Assembly (NCBI GenBank): GCA_020024715.1
Contig: JAHHTJ010000016.1
Span: forward strand, 1-9,796
Direction of reading: 5' to 3'
Source of the DNA: Mycoplasmataceae bacterium
GTDB taxonomy: Bacteria; Bacillota_I; Bacilli_A; Mycoplasmatales; Mycoplasmoidaceae
DNA: 9,796 nt
Shown here: piece after piece, positions 1 to 7,858 of the stretch
Layout of the letters: every line of letters begins with the position of its first letter
How positions within the stretch are numbered: the stretch's first letter is position 1
Translations under genes and position numbers: made by a program
The notes under the pieces: model-generated
What the model saw: the letters and a program-made list of their open reading frames with translations, nothing else
Told to the model about the DNA's origin: nothing
Databases searched by the model: none

Positions 1-255
1 CATTAGCATGATTAGGACTTACTAAAATGCCTTCTTTATCATCAATATTTTCTTCGGTAACTTCTTCTGGTTGAATTGGTTGATTATAGTTATCTAAATT
101 ACTTGCTAAGATTTCTGGTTCTTCTTCAATTGGTTTAGATTCAACTTGTTCATTAGCATGATTAGGACTTACTAAAATGCCTTCTTTATCATCAATATTT
201 TCTTCAGTAACTTCTTCTGGTTGAATTGGTTGATTATAGTTATCTAAATTACTTG
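1..255. repeat. 150-bp direct tandem repeat inside the repeat-protein gene
   Basis: Bases 1-105 and 151-255 match at 104 of 105 positions; the only difference is G at 56 versus A at 206. The period is exactly 150 bp, 50 codons, so copy-number change keeps the frame. The copies diverge at 106/256. The similarity runs into the window edge, so the array probably continues to the left. More diverged copies of the same coding motif recur through to about 2040. Near-identity of neighbouring units in an otherwise diverged series suggests recent duplication by slippage or recombination. Confidence 0.93.
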
Positions 256-2824
256 TTGATATCTTAATTTCTTCTGTTTTAACTTCTTGATTTATTTTTT
301 CTTCATAATGATTAGAACTAACTAAAATCGGTTCTTTTATTTCTTCATTATCATTTTTTGAATATAAATCTAATGGAGAAGTTAAGATAACATTTGAATT
401 AGATTGAGTTTTTCTTTCAACTTTTGGTTCATTATTTATATTTGGACTAATTAATTCACCGTGTAATTTATCAAAATCAATTAGTGTTGTATCAATATAA
501 TTAATAACTTTGTGATTAGGATCTGGATTTATTCATGTAATTCCAGTAAATTCTGGAAATTTCATTCTTTCTGGTTGAGTTGGTTGAATATTATGCATAT
601 ATTGTTCTAAGTTAGCTTGCATTGGTGGTTCAATGTATGAAGCTTTTTTCTTTGATTTAATAATTTGTACATCTTTTGTTTGACAAATCATAATTGGTTT
701 TAATGATTTAAAATCAATAGCAGGTTCTTCTTGTTCATTTACAATCTTACTTGGAAAAATACTATATACTCAATTTTCATCAATTTTATCAGTATGAGTT
801 TCGATAGGTTCTTCTGTTTGTTGATGAGGAACAAATAAATCTAAATTACTAGTTAAAGTATTTGGAATTTGCATAACTTCTGGTTGATAAACATGTGGAT
901 GAACATTATCAATATTTTTACCAATTAAAATATTTGGTTCATTATTATCTTTAACTTCTTGTTCTATATTTACTTTTTTTGTTTGATCATATTTACTTAA
1001 ATCACTAGCTAAAATTTCTGGTTCTTTTATTTCTTTTTTAATTTCTGATTTTGTTTCAATATGATTCGAACTAATTAAAACAGGTTCTTTTGGTTCGTTA
1101 TTAATTAATAATTGTTCTTCATTTGGTTTTTTAGTTTCAATTGGTTGATGATAATTATTTAAATTACTAGATAAAACTTCAGTCTTTTGAACAATTGGTT
1201 CTGATTTATTTTTTTCTTCAATTTTATTAGGGCTTATTAAAATAGGTTGCTTATCTTTAAAATCTTCTTTGTCTAATGGTTTTGATGATTCTTCATGGAT
1301 TGATTCTTGATAATTATTTAAATTACTTACTAAAACTTCAGGTTCTTTTACTTCTTGAATGATTTGTTTATCTTCTTGTATATAATTTTTACTAATTAAG
1401 ATAGGTTCATTCACACCTTCATCTTGTTTAACAACTTCTGGTTGTGAAATAATTGAAGGAATTGGAGAAACTGCAATTGTTACTTCTTCTTGCTTTTTAA
1501 TTTGTTCTTCCTTCTTTTCATTAACAAGATTTTTACTTACTAAAATACCTTTTTTATCTTCATTTTTAATTTCATCATGATTTGCAAAATGATAACTATC
1601 AAAATTATTTGCTAAAATCTTAGCTTCAATTTCATGTTTATTTTCTTCTTTTTCTGGTTTTTTATATAAGTCTAAATCAGAAGTTAAAACCTCATTATTA
1701 CTAATTGTTTCTTTTTTTGCAATTTCTTCATTTTGAATATTTGAACTTATTAATTCTGGTTTTAAATCAATAGGATTTATTGTTTTAGTTTCTTCTGATT
1801 GATTTTGTACTTGTTTAGGAAATAAATGATAAATTCAATCATCTTCTATCTTTTCTTCAGAAGAATTTAATTTATTGATATCATTTTTGTTTGCTCAAAC
1901 TTCTGTAAAATGATAATTATCTAAATTAGTGGTATAAATATTTGGGTTATCAATAGAATTATCTTGATGATCAAAAGCAATTTCATGATCATCATAATAA
2001 TGAGCTTGACGATCATTATTAGTTACTAACAAAGGTTCTGAAGAAATATCATTTGGTTCTTTTTTAAATTCTGATTTTTCAACTATTTGTTCATGTGCAT
2101 CATTTTTTATAACTTCTTCAAAAGCAATAGTTAATTCATTATTGATAGTTTCAGGTTGTTCACATATAGTTTTTCTTACAAAAGATTTTTCAGGTGCTAT
2201 GAAATTATCACTATCTTTTATTAATTTTCCTTCTTGATTAACTTTATTACCTTTTGCTTCATTAGCATCCATTACTTTTGCTAAATAATAATAAAAATCA
2301 TCAGGTTCATATTCTTTAGCTAATTCTTTACCTAATTTAATAAATGATTTATAAATGTGAATAAAAAAACTTTGTGTTTTTTTATAATTGCGTTGGTTGG
2401 TTAAAATTAAATCTAAAAAATATTTATCACAAATTTTAAAACTAACTTGATGACTATCTTCATGTGGATAATATGTTCCTTCAAAGACTTCTTCTAAAAT
2501 AAAACTAAATTCTCTTCTTAAGTTATATATTGTTAAATTTCGTTTTTTATTTCATTCAATAATTCTTTTAATGGCTTCTTCTTCTTTGTGAGAGTCAGCA
2601 ATTAAAATGGGATCAATACCTGTTAATAAACTAACCTTAAAAGCTGCTCCTACCGCATATACAATAATGTCAATAACAGAATCTAAAATATTATTTTCAT
2701 CATTATTGAATTTTAAACTTTTACGATATAATGCTAATTCATGCATTGATAAAGGTTTTTCATCTGGAAAAACTTCTTTTAAATTTTTATTAAATAATTT
2801 TAATATCATTTCATTTTGTTTCAT
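1..2824 (-). CDS. large acidic tandem-repeat protein of unknown function (C-terminus outside window)
   Basis: I do not recognise a family. With UGA read as Trp the frame is open from the ATG at 2822-2824 to the left edge, 941 codons with no TAA or TAG. There is no signal peptide or lipobox, so export is not indicated. Residues 1-185 look like a mixed alpha-helical domain starting MKQNEMILKLFNKN. From about residue 190 the chain is acidic and low in complexity (Glu, Asn, Lys, Pro, Ile). It repeats a two-part motif: [PG]-x-L-[IV]-S-x-N, then about 20-30 residues later E-[IV]-L-x-S-N-L-x-x-Y. A second module recurs, WIYHLFP at residue 330 and WVYSIFP at residue 685. The last repeats seen are nearly identical 50-residue units. 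A Shine-Dalgarno AGTAGGT lies 5 nt before the ATG. Known mycoplasma proteins of this style include cytoskeletal or terminal-organelle proteins and size-variable surface antigens; the missing signal peptide slightly favours a cytoskeletal role, but this is inference. Confidence 0.85.
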
Positions 2825-2829
2825 AAGCT

Positions 2830-2836
2830 ACCTACT
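2830..2836 (-). promoter_or_regulatory. Shine-Dalgarno of the repeat-protein gene
   Basis: On the minus strand AGTAGGT (six of seven matches to AGGAGGT) sits 5 nt upstream of the ATG at 2822-2824. This fixes the start codon and supports the N-terminus MKQNEM. Confidence 0.7.
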
Positions 2837-2864
2837 AAATTAATACTTTAATTTACTAATATAT

Positions 2865-2870
2865 AGTATA
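2865..2870 (-). promoter_or_regulatory. candidate -10 element for the repeat-protein gene
   Basis: TATACT on the minus strand lies in the 87-bp gap between the glycosyltransferase stop (2912) and the repeat-protein start (2824), inside the alternating-AT stretch ATATACTATATAT. No convincing -35 box is visible, which is usual in mycoplasmas. No terminator is seen in the gap, so read-through from the glf-glycosyltransferase transcript is equally possible. Confidence 0.3.
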
Positions 2871-2911
2871 TTACTAATTTATTTTAGTTGATATTTTGAA
2901 ATGAATAAATA

Positions 2912-4015
2912 TTATTTAATACTTTTTTTTATACTTCATTTTAATTTTTGTCTTTTTCCATCTTTTTTTGTTGCTTTTAAATAACCGCTATTTAAAACTA
3001 ATGTAGCTAAATGCAAAAAACCAGGTAAAATTTTACATTGAAAAAAATAAATTATTTTAATTGCAGCATCTGCAAAATATTTATTGTAATTTATGTTTAA
3101 AATATGTTTAATATTTTTTAACTCTTCAAACATTAATTCTGATTTTTTTTTATTTGTTAAATCTTCTTTATGTACAATTGCATAGCAATAATGAAAAAAA
3201 CCTAATTGCATCATTTGTCCTAATATTTTATTTTTAGCAACAGAATTTGTTTTATCCATTTTTAATTGCATAAAATAAGTTGCTTGAGTATCTAACATAA
3301 TTTTGATTCAATCTGCATGTTTAGAAAAATTTTGTATAGAGATACTTTGAGATTCATTTCCTGATTGATATTGATACAAAGGTGCATATGAAAAAAAACT
3401 AGATTTATTTCTAGCGGCATTCATTACCAAAAAAATAAATACAGAATCCATATATGACATTTTTTCTGGTAAATCGTTTAAATTTTGATAAATTTTTGTA
3501 TTGATAGTAAAAGTGTGAACTGTTAATACTGATAATTTAGTAATTTTAATTTCATCAATAGAAAAAAATTGTTTTTTAAACAAATGATTATAAAATTTCT
3601 GACTAATAATTTCATCCTTGTTATTAATAAAATTAACATTACTAAAAACAATATCCAAATCATCTGGCATCGTTTTTAAATAAGAAATAAACTTAATTAA
3701 ACCATAAGGATCTAAATAATCATCACTATCTAATGTTTTAACAAATCTTCCATTAATTTCTAAATGCTTAGCAAAATTATGAACACTACCTCAATTTCCG
3801 TTTTCTTTTTTATAAACTCTTACATTTTCTTTGCCATAAGTATTAGCAATTTTTAATAATACATTATATGTGTCATCTTTACTTCCATCATCTATAACAA
3901 TTATTTCTACTTCGTTATCTAATTGACTAAAAGGTATATGCTCAAATAAATTATGAACATATGAAGCACAATTATATGCCGGAACTATAATACTTAAAGT
4001 TTTAGTCTTAATCAT
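2912..4015 (-). CDS. family 2 glycosyltransferase, probably acting with Glf
   Basis: This 367-aa enzyme would transfer a sugar from a nucleotide-sugar donor to a lipid or glycan acceptor at the cytoplasmic face of the membrane. GT-A fold hallmarks are clear: SIIVPAYN at residues 8-15, VIDDGSKDDT at 40-49, a conserved Trp75 encoded by UGA, and the metal-binding DxD-type motif TLDSDDYL with D96 and D98. The frame is continuous only with UGA as Trp (codons at 3791, 3308 and 2936); the stop is TAA at 2912-2914. The ATG at 4013-4015 lies 8 bases inside the 3' end of glf, so translation is probably coupled. The C-terminal half (about 120-367) is helical, with no clear long membrane segment. Pairing with UDP-galactopyranose mutase suggests a galactofuranosyltransferase, but the donor is inferred from context only; glucose or galactopyranose transfer is not excluded. 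Confidence 0.9.
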
Positions 4016-5174
4016 TATTGATTAATTCCTTAAAGAAATTTAAAACACTATATATAGCATCATCAGTATCATAATATTTGTATTGACCTAATCTACCTAA
4101 ACAATATAAGTTCTTAACTTTTTTTAATTCTTGTAAATACTTATTATAAGTGTTAGTTGTTTCAATATTACTAATTGGATAACAAGGATTAAAAAAGCGG
4201 GGAGATGTAGAATCATATTGTCCTGGATATTCTTTACCAATAACTGTACCTTTTAAATTATTTTGCTGAGTTAATTTTTTATATTCTGTTATTCTTGTAA
4301 AGTGTAAATCTGCTGGATAATTTACTACACTAGCATTTTGAAAACTATCAGTATCTTTTAGATATTCAAAAGTAAATTCTAAAGAACGATAAGGTAGTGC
4401 TTCATGTTCATAATTAAATAATTCATCAATCATTCCTGTATAAAAAATAGCATCATAGACATGATAATCTAATAGCATTTTAAAAGTTGTAAGATTATAA
4501 GTTTCTTTGTAATCGTAATTTAAAAAAACTTTAATATTTTTATGATTTAACATGTTTTCAATCATGTTTGTTCATCCTTTTTTAGGCATTCCAACAAATT
4601 TATCGTTTGGAAAATAATTCCATTCATGATTTAAGTTAATTTTTACCCGATTTAAAACATTTAAATCAATTTTATCAGCTGAAATTTCTCACATTTTCAT
4701 AGTGTAATTTTCATAAATATTTTTATAAATCAAATCAGCTAATGCTTTAATCTCTTCATCATTAACATTCATTAATTGACGAATTGAAACTTGTTCTTCT
4801 TTTTGAAAATGTTTTTTTAATTTTTCAATTATAGATTGCGATTTAGTAATTTGATAAATACTATCAAAATTAATAGGAAAGATAATTTCTTGATCTTGAT
4901 ATTTAACTAACACTTGATGAGTAAATAAATCAAATTCTGAATATTTTTTAACAAAATTTATTACTTCATCATAATTAGTATGAAAAATGTGAGGTCCATA
5001 TTTATGAATAAAAAAACCATTTGCATCCTGATAGTCAAAAACGTTTCCACCAAGATGATTATTTTTTTCAATTACTTTAACTTCTTTAGCTTCATGTTCA
5101 GATAATAAAGTAGCTAAAGTAGCAGCTGTTATTCCAGAACCAACAATTAAAAATTTTTTATTTTGTATTTGCAT
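4008..5174 (-). CDS. glf: UDP-galactopyranose mutase
   Basis: A cytosolic FAD enzyme that, in reduced form, interconverts UDP-galactopyranose and UDP-galactofuranose, the donor for galactofuranose glycans. The 388-aa length is normal for bacterial Glf. The N-terminal FAD-binding Rossmann motif is FLIVGSGITAATLA (8-21), followed by VIEKNNHLGGNV (34-45) with Glu36 for the adenosine ribose. The family signature HKYGPHIFHT is at 57-66. Mid-protein signatures are the MKMWEIS segment around Trp162 and GMPKKGWTNMIENM around Trp201, both Trp codons being UGA. Near the C-terminus are SPRFFNPCYPI and the flavin-binding GRLGQYKYYDTDDAI. Without UGA=Trp the gene splits into two pieces. It starts at the ATG at 5172-5174, without an obvious Shine-Dalgarno, and overlaps the downstream glycosyltransferase by 8 bp. 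Function is assigned from motifs with high confidence; the glycan made is unknown. Confidence 0.95.
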
Positions 5175-5202
5175 ATTAACAATAATTATAAATGTATTAT
5201 TT

Positions 5203-5208
5203 ATTATA
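5203..5208 (-). promoter_or_regulatory. candidate -10 element for the glf operon
   Basis: A consensus TATAAT on the minus strand lies 28 nt upstream of the glf ATG, downstream of the terminator that closes the preceding small gene. A second TATAAT at 5185-5190 is only 10 nt from the ATG and would give an almost leaderless mRNA. No good -35 box is present for either, so the choice is open. Confidence 0.33.
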
Positions 5209-5231
5209 ATTAAACTTGAACATTATTAAAT

Positions 5232-5260
5232 AAAAAACTAAGATATAAATAATCTTAGTT
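5232..5260 (-). terminator. Rho-independent terminator of the zinc-ribbon gene
   Basis: Read on the minus strand, a perfect 9-bp stem (AACTAAGAT paired with ATCTTAGTT) with a 7-nt loop is followed directly by a T-rich tail. It lies 23 bp after the stop of the 33-codon gene at 5283-5384 and before glf, so it ends that short transcript and separates it from glf. In the plus direction the hairpin is followed by CTATTTTATA, a poorer U tract. Confidence 0.75.
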
Positions 5261-5282
5261 CTATTTTATAGTTGTTCTTAAA

Positions 5283-5384
5283 CTATCTGCTACCGTTATG
5301 TGAATATTTACAATCAACGGAGCAAAATCTGCCTAAGCAACCTTTGGCAACGTCAAATTCTTTGCCGCAGTTTCTGCATTTCAT
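5283..5384 (-). CDS. zinc-ribbon microprotein, 33 aa, unknown function
   Basis: A small open frame runs from ATG at 5382-5384 to TAG at 5283-5285. The product begins MKCRNCGKEF and contains GRFCSVDCKYS. Cys3, Cys6, Cys21 and Cys25 form the C-x2-C-GK-x-F ... FCS-x2-C pattern of small zinc-ribbon domains, which bind one zinc and usually contact nucleic acid or protein; Cys16 is extra. It has a transcription unit of its own: AAAGGAG upstream, a strong hairpin terminator downstream, and opposite orientation to the aspS operon. G+C is 41 of 102 (40%), and Cys, Gly and Ala codons often end in C, unlike its AT-ending neighbours. The AAAGGAG is 14 nt from the ATG, so an in-frame ATT at 5391-5393 (5 nt spacing, 36 aa) is a possible rare start. 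The alternative is a structured small RNA, but a complete zinc-ribbon pattern by chance is unlikely. The role is not known. Confidence 0.68.
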   Translation of the reverse strand: MKCRNCGKEFDVAKGCLGRFCSVDCKYSHNGSR

Positions 5385-5398
5385 ATTTAGAATATGTT

Positions 5399-5405
5399 CT
5401 CCTTT
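5399..5405 (-). promoter_or_regulatory. strong Shine-Dalgarno of the zinc-ribbon gene
   Basis: AAAGGAG on the minus strand is the best Shine-Dalgarno in the window. It lies 14 nt before the ATG at 5382-5384 but only 5 nt before an in-frame ATT at 5391-5393. Either the spacing is unusually long or translation begins at the ATT. Confidence 0.6.
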
Positions 5406-5427
5406 GCTTTCCTTTTTTATATTTATA

Positions 5428-5436
5428 CTTATAACA
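5428..5436 (-). promoter_or_regulatory. candidate extended -10 for the zinc-ribbon gene
   Basis: TGTTATAAG on the minus strand (extended -10 form TGnTATAAG) lies about 22 bp upstream of the AAAGGAG, allowing a short leader. The -35 region is weak. This is the only promoter-like element close to the gene on this strand. Confidence 0.3.
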
Positions 5437-5484
5437 TTAAATAGATATAACATTGAATTTTTATAAAGAAATTGATAAGAAAAA

Positions 5485-5490
5485 TATAAT
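5485..5490 (+). promoter_or_regulatory. candidate -10 element for the 121-aa gene / aspS operon
   Basis: A perfect TATAAT lies 27 nt upstream of the ATG at 5518. The -35 position carries only AT-rich sequence; a TTGAAT at 5453-5458 is too far away for normal spacing. The leader would be about 20 nt and has no Shine-Dalgarno. It is divergent from the zinc-ribbon gene promoter. Confidence 0.4.
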
Positions 5491-5517
5491 AATATTGATT
5501 ATAAAAAAAATAATATT

Positions 5518-5883
5518 ATGACAGATAGTAGTAAAAACTTTATAAATCTTTTATTAAATAAGTTAAATCATTATTTGGATAATGATTTTAATATTGAAGT
5601 TTTACCTTATTTAAAAGAAGATTTGATACTTATTAAATATAATAAAAATGAACCAATTAATTTATTAATTAAACTTGATCATATTAATGATCAATATCAT
5701 ATTTATGTTGATTGTTTATTAAAACAAATTCAAATTATTAGTAATGATAAAAAAATAAATGATATACAAGAAAGTATTTTAGAACTTATTTTGTGATTAA
5801 ACTTTATGAGAGATCTTGATTTAACAAAAGAAAAAGATCAAGAGCTTATTAATACTTATTTAAAAAGAATTAAATTGATGTAG
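5518..5883 (+). CDS. hypothetical 121-aa protein cotranscribed with aspS
   Basis: I do not recognise this protein. It reads from ATG 5518 through one UGA (Trp, 5794-5796) to TAG 5881-5883. It is a soluble protein rich in Leu, Ile, Asn, Asp and Lys: an N-terminal helix (residues 1-20), two to three strands around LIKYNKNEPINLLIKLDH (38-55) and YHIYVDCLL (60-68), then a C-terminal helical stretch with ESILELILWLNFMRDLDL. This beta-then-helix layout resembles a small alpha/beta domain, but no catalytic motif is visible. The stop is 7 bp from the aspS ATG and overlaps the aspS Shine-Dalgarno, so the two are very likely one operon. In some mycoplasmas this position upstream of aspS is occupied by hisS; this protein is far too short for a synthetase and lacks class II motifs. 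Confidence 0.8.
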
Positions 5884-5885
5884 GA
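5882..5885 (+). promoter_or_regulatory. ribosome binding site of aspS
   Basis: AGGA overlaps the TAG stop of the upstream gene and sits 5 nt before the ATG at 5891. It fixes the aspS start and implies that termination upstream and initiation of aspS occur at the same ribosome landing site. Confidence 0.6.
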
Positions 5886-5890
5886 ATATT

Positions 5891-7858
5891 ATGGAAAGAA
5901 TTTTAATTAGTGATATATGTGAAAAACAATTAAATCAAGAAATTAACGTTAAAGGATGAATTCGTAAAATTAGAAAATTAGGATCGTTAATTTTTATTGA
6001 TTTAATTGATCGTTATGATATTTTACAAGTTGTTATTAACAAGGATTTTAAGGATTTTGATAAAATATTACATTTGCCAAAAGAAACCGTTGTTTCTTTT
6101 GTTGGAATATTAACAAGAAGAAAAGATGTAAACAAAGATTTAAAAACTGGTGAATATGAATTAATCTTAAAAGATTATGAAATTTATAATATACCAAAAA
6201 AAGAAAGTCCATTAATTATTGCTGATGAAACAGATGCTAATGAAGATATTAGATTAAAATTTCGTTATTTAGATCTTAGAAGACCTAATATGCAAAAGAT
6301 GTTAAAACTAAGAAGTGATTTATTATATCAATTTACAACATATTTAATTAATAATCAATTCGTTAATATTGAAACTCCAAACATAACTAAAATCACTCCT
6401 GAAGGAGCTAATGGTTTTCTAATTCCTTTTCGTAAAAAACCAGGAACATTTTATACATTAGATCAATCACCACAAATTTATAAACAATTACTTATGCTAA
6501 GTGGAATGCAAAAATATTTTCAAATTGCTAAGTGTTTCAGGGATGAAGATATGAGATTGGATCGTCAACCTGAATTTACACAATTAGATATGGAAATGAG
6601 TTTTGTAAATCAAAATGATATTATAAAATTAACAGAAAAAATGATTCAAGAAGTTTTAAAAAATTTATTTAATAAAAATAGTGAATCTTTTGAACAAATA
6701 ACTTACACAGATGCAATTAATGATTATGGTTCTGATAAACCAGATTTAAGAATCAAAAATAAAATAATTGATGTATCTAAATATTTTGAAACATCAAACG
6801 TAAAAGTTTTAAAAGTTGAAAATAACAACACATTGCAAGCTTGCTTTTTTGCGAATGTTTTTGCTTCATCTAGTGATATTGATGAATTAACAAAATTAGC
6901 AAAAGATAAAGGAGCTTTAGGTTTAATTTGATTAGAAATTAAAGATAATGTATTGCAACTAAATAATGTTATTGCTAAAAAAATTGAAATTGAACTATTA
7001 AATAAATTAATTAAAGATAATAAATTTAGTAATGGAATGATTTTAATGATTAATGCTTCTTTTGATGTTGCAAAAAAAGCAATGGGTAATGTTAGATTTC
7101 AAGCCTTAAGACTATTTAAAATGGTTAATCCAAATGATTGAAAATTTATTTGAGTTACTGAATTTCCATTATATGAATATGGTGAAGAAGCAAAAAGATA
7201 TGTAGCTGCTCATCACCCTTTTACTAGTCCTAGTTTAGATTCATTAGATACATTTGACAAAGATTTAAAAAATGCAAAAGCAGATGCATATGATTTGGTT
7301 TTAAATGGTTATGAAATTGGTGGTGGAAGCATTAGAATACATGACGAAAAAATCCAAAAAAGACTTTTTATTTCTTTAGGAATGAATGAAGAAGAAATTC
7401 AAAATAAATTCGGTTTTTTATTAGAAGCATTTAATTATGGTGTGCCTCCTCATGGTGGAATTGCTTTAGGAATTGATCGTTTATTAATGATTTTATTAAA
7501 TACTAATTCTATTCGTGATGTTATTGCATTCCCAAAAAACTCAATCGGAATGGATTTAATGTTAGAAGCTCCAAATGCATTAAAAGATAAAGATTTAGAA
7601 AAATATAATTTAAAAATATTAATAAATAAAAATGACACTCCTTTTTCAAAGATTTCTAAATATTTAATTTGTAATACATTACTAAAAAAACCTTTCATAG
7701 ATGAAAAAAAATTTCAACCTATAACTTCATATTTAAAATATTTTAAAGTAAAAGATAGCAATAATAAAAATACTTGCTATCTTGATGTAATAAAATCAGA
7801 TTATACTTTTTCTTATTCTTTTTATGATGTTGATGTTAATAAAAATAAAAATTTATAA
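5891..7858 (+). CDS. aspS: aspartyl-tRNA synthetase with C-terminal extension
   Basis: A class II synthetase that charges tRNA-Asp with aspartate using ATP in the cytoplasm. The frame is continuous over 655 aa only with UGA as Trp (for example Trp in VKGWIRK and NDWKFIWVTEF). Residues 1-100 are the anticodon-binding OB fold. Catalytic features follow: YTLDQSPQIYKQ, motif 2 FRDEDMRLDRQPEFTQ starting at Phe216, the bacterial GAD insertion about 240-400, VTEFPLYEY, GGGSIRIH (477-484), and motif 3 GGIALGIDRLL starting at Gly522, with Arg530 for ATP. AFPK and LEAPNAL (558-564) mark the usual end of the core. The insertion and VTEFPLYEY show the bacterial-type enzyme. About 70 residues beyond residue 582 exceed the normal C-terminus; they are rich in Lys, Asn, Tyr and Phe and I do not recognise them. 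It is second in an operon with the 121-aa gene. Identification is very secure; the role of the tail is unknown. Confidence 0.97.
7752..7783. repeat. perfect 10-bp inverted repeat (hairpin) in the 3' part of aspS
   Basis: AAGATAGCAA at 7752-7761 pairs perfectly with TTGCTATCTT at 7774-7783 around a 12-nt AT loop. On the plus strand no U tract follows. On the minus strand the stem runs into TTTTACTTT, so it could end antisense transcription arriving from the right. It lies inside the coding sequence of the unusual AspRS tail. Confidence 0.8.

Noticed and set aside
1..2040. CRISPR array or phage-type repeat
   Set aside because: The repeats are coding, in frame, of 50-codon period and variable in sequence; there is no constant short repeat with unique spacers and no cas gene.
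770..2272. Separate short genes at 770-1414, 1895-2272 and 2552-2824
   Set aside because: They are one frame split at UGA codons; with UGA as Trp, 2-2824 is open without TAA or TAG.
2607..2843. Plus-strand 78-codon ORF
   Set aside because: It lies antisense to the well-supported N-terminal domain of the repeat protein, with no ribosome binding site and no recognisable motif.
2851..2882. TTACTAAT direct repeats around an alternating AT stretch, as a possible operator
   Set aside because: Two 8-bp AT-rich copies are expected by chance at this base composition; only the -10 candidate within it was kept.
5261..5400. tmRNA, RNase P RNA or SRP RNA in the G+C-richer island
   Set aside because: I could not find the conserved core sequences of any of these RNAs on either strand.
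5272..5466. Plus-strand 64-codon ORF over the divergent control region
   Set aside because: It is antisense to the zinc-ribbon gene and its control elements, runs through the reverse complement of the Shine-Dalgarno, and has no ribosome binding site; its hydrophobic look comes from T-rich codons.
7450..7698. Minus-strand 82-codon ORF
   Set aside because: It is an exact shadow of aspS motif 3 and the following core sequence.
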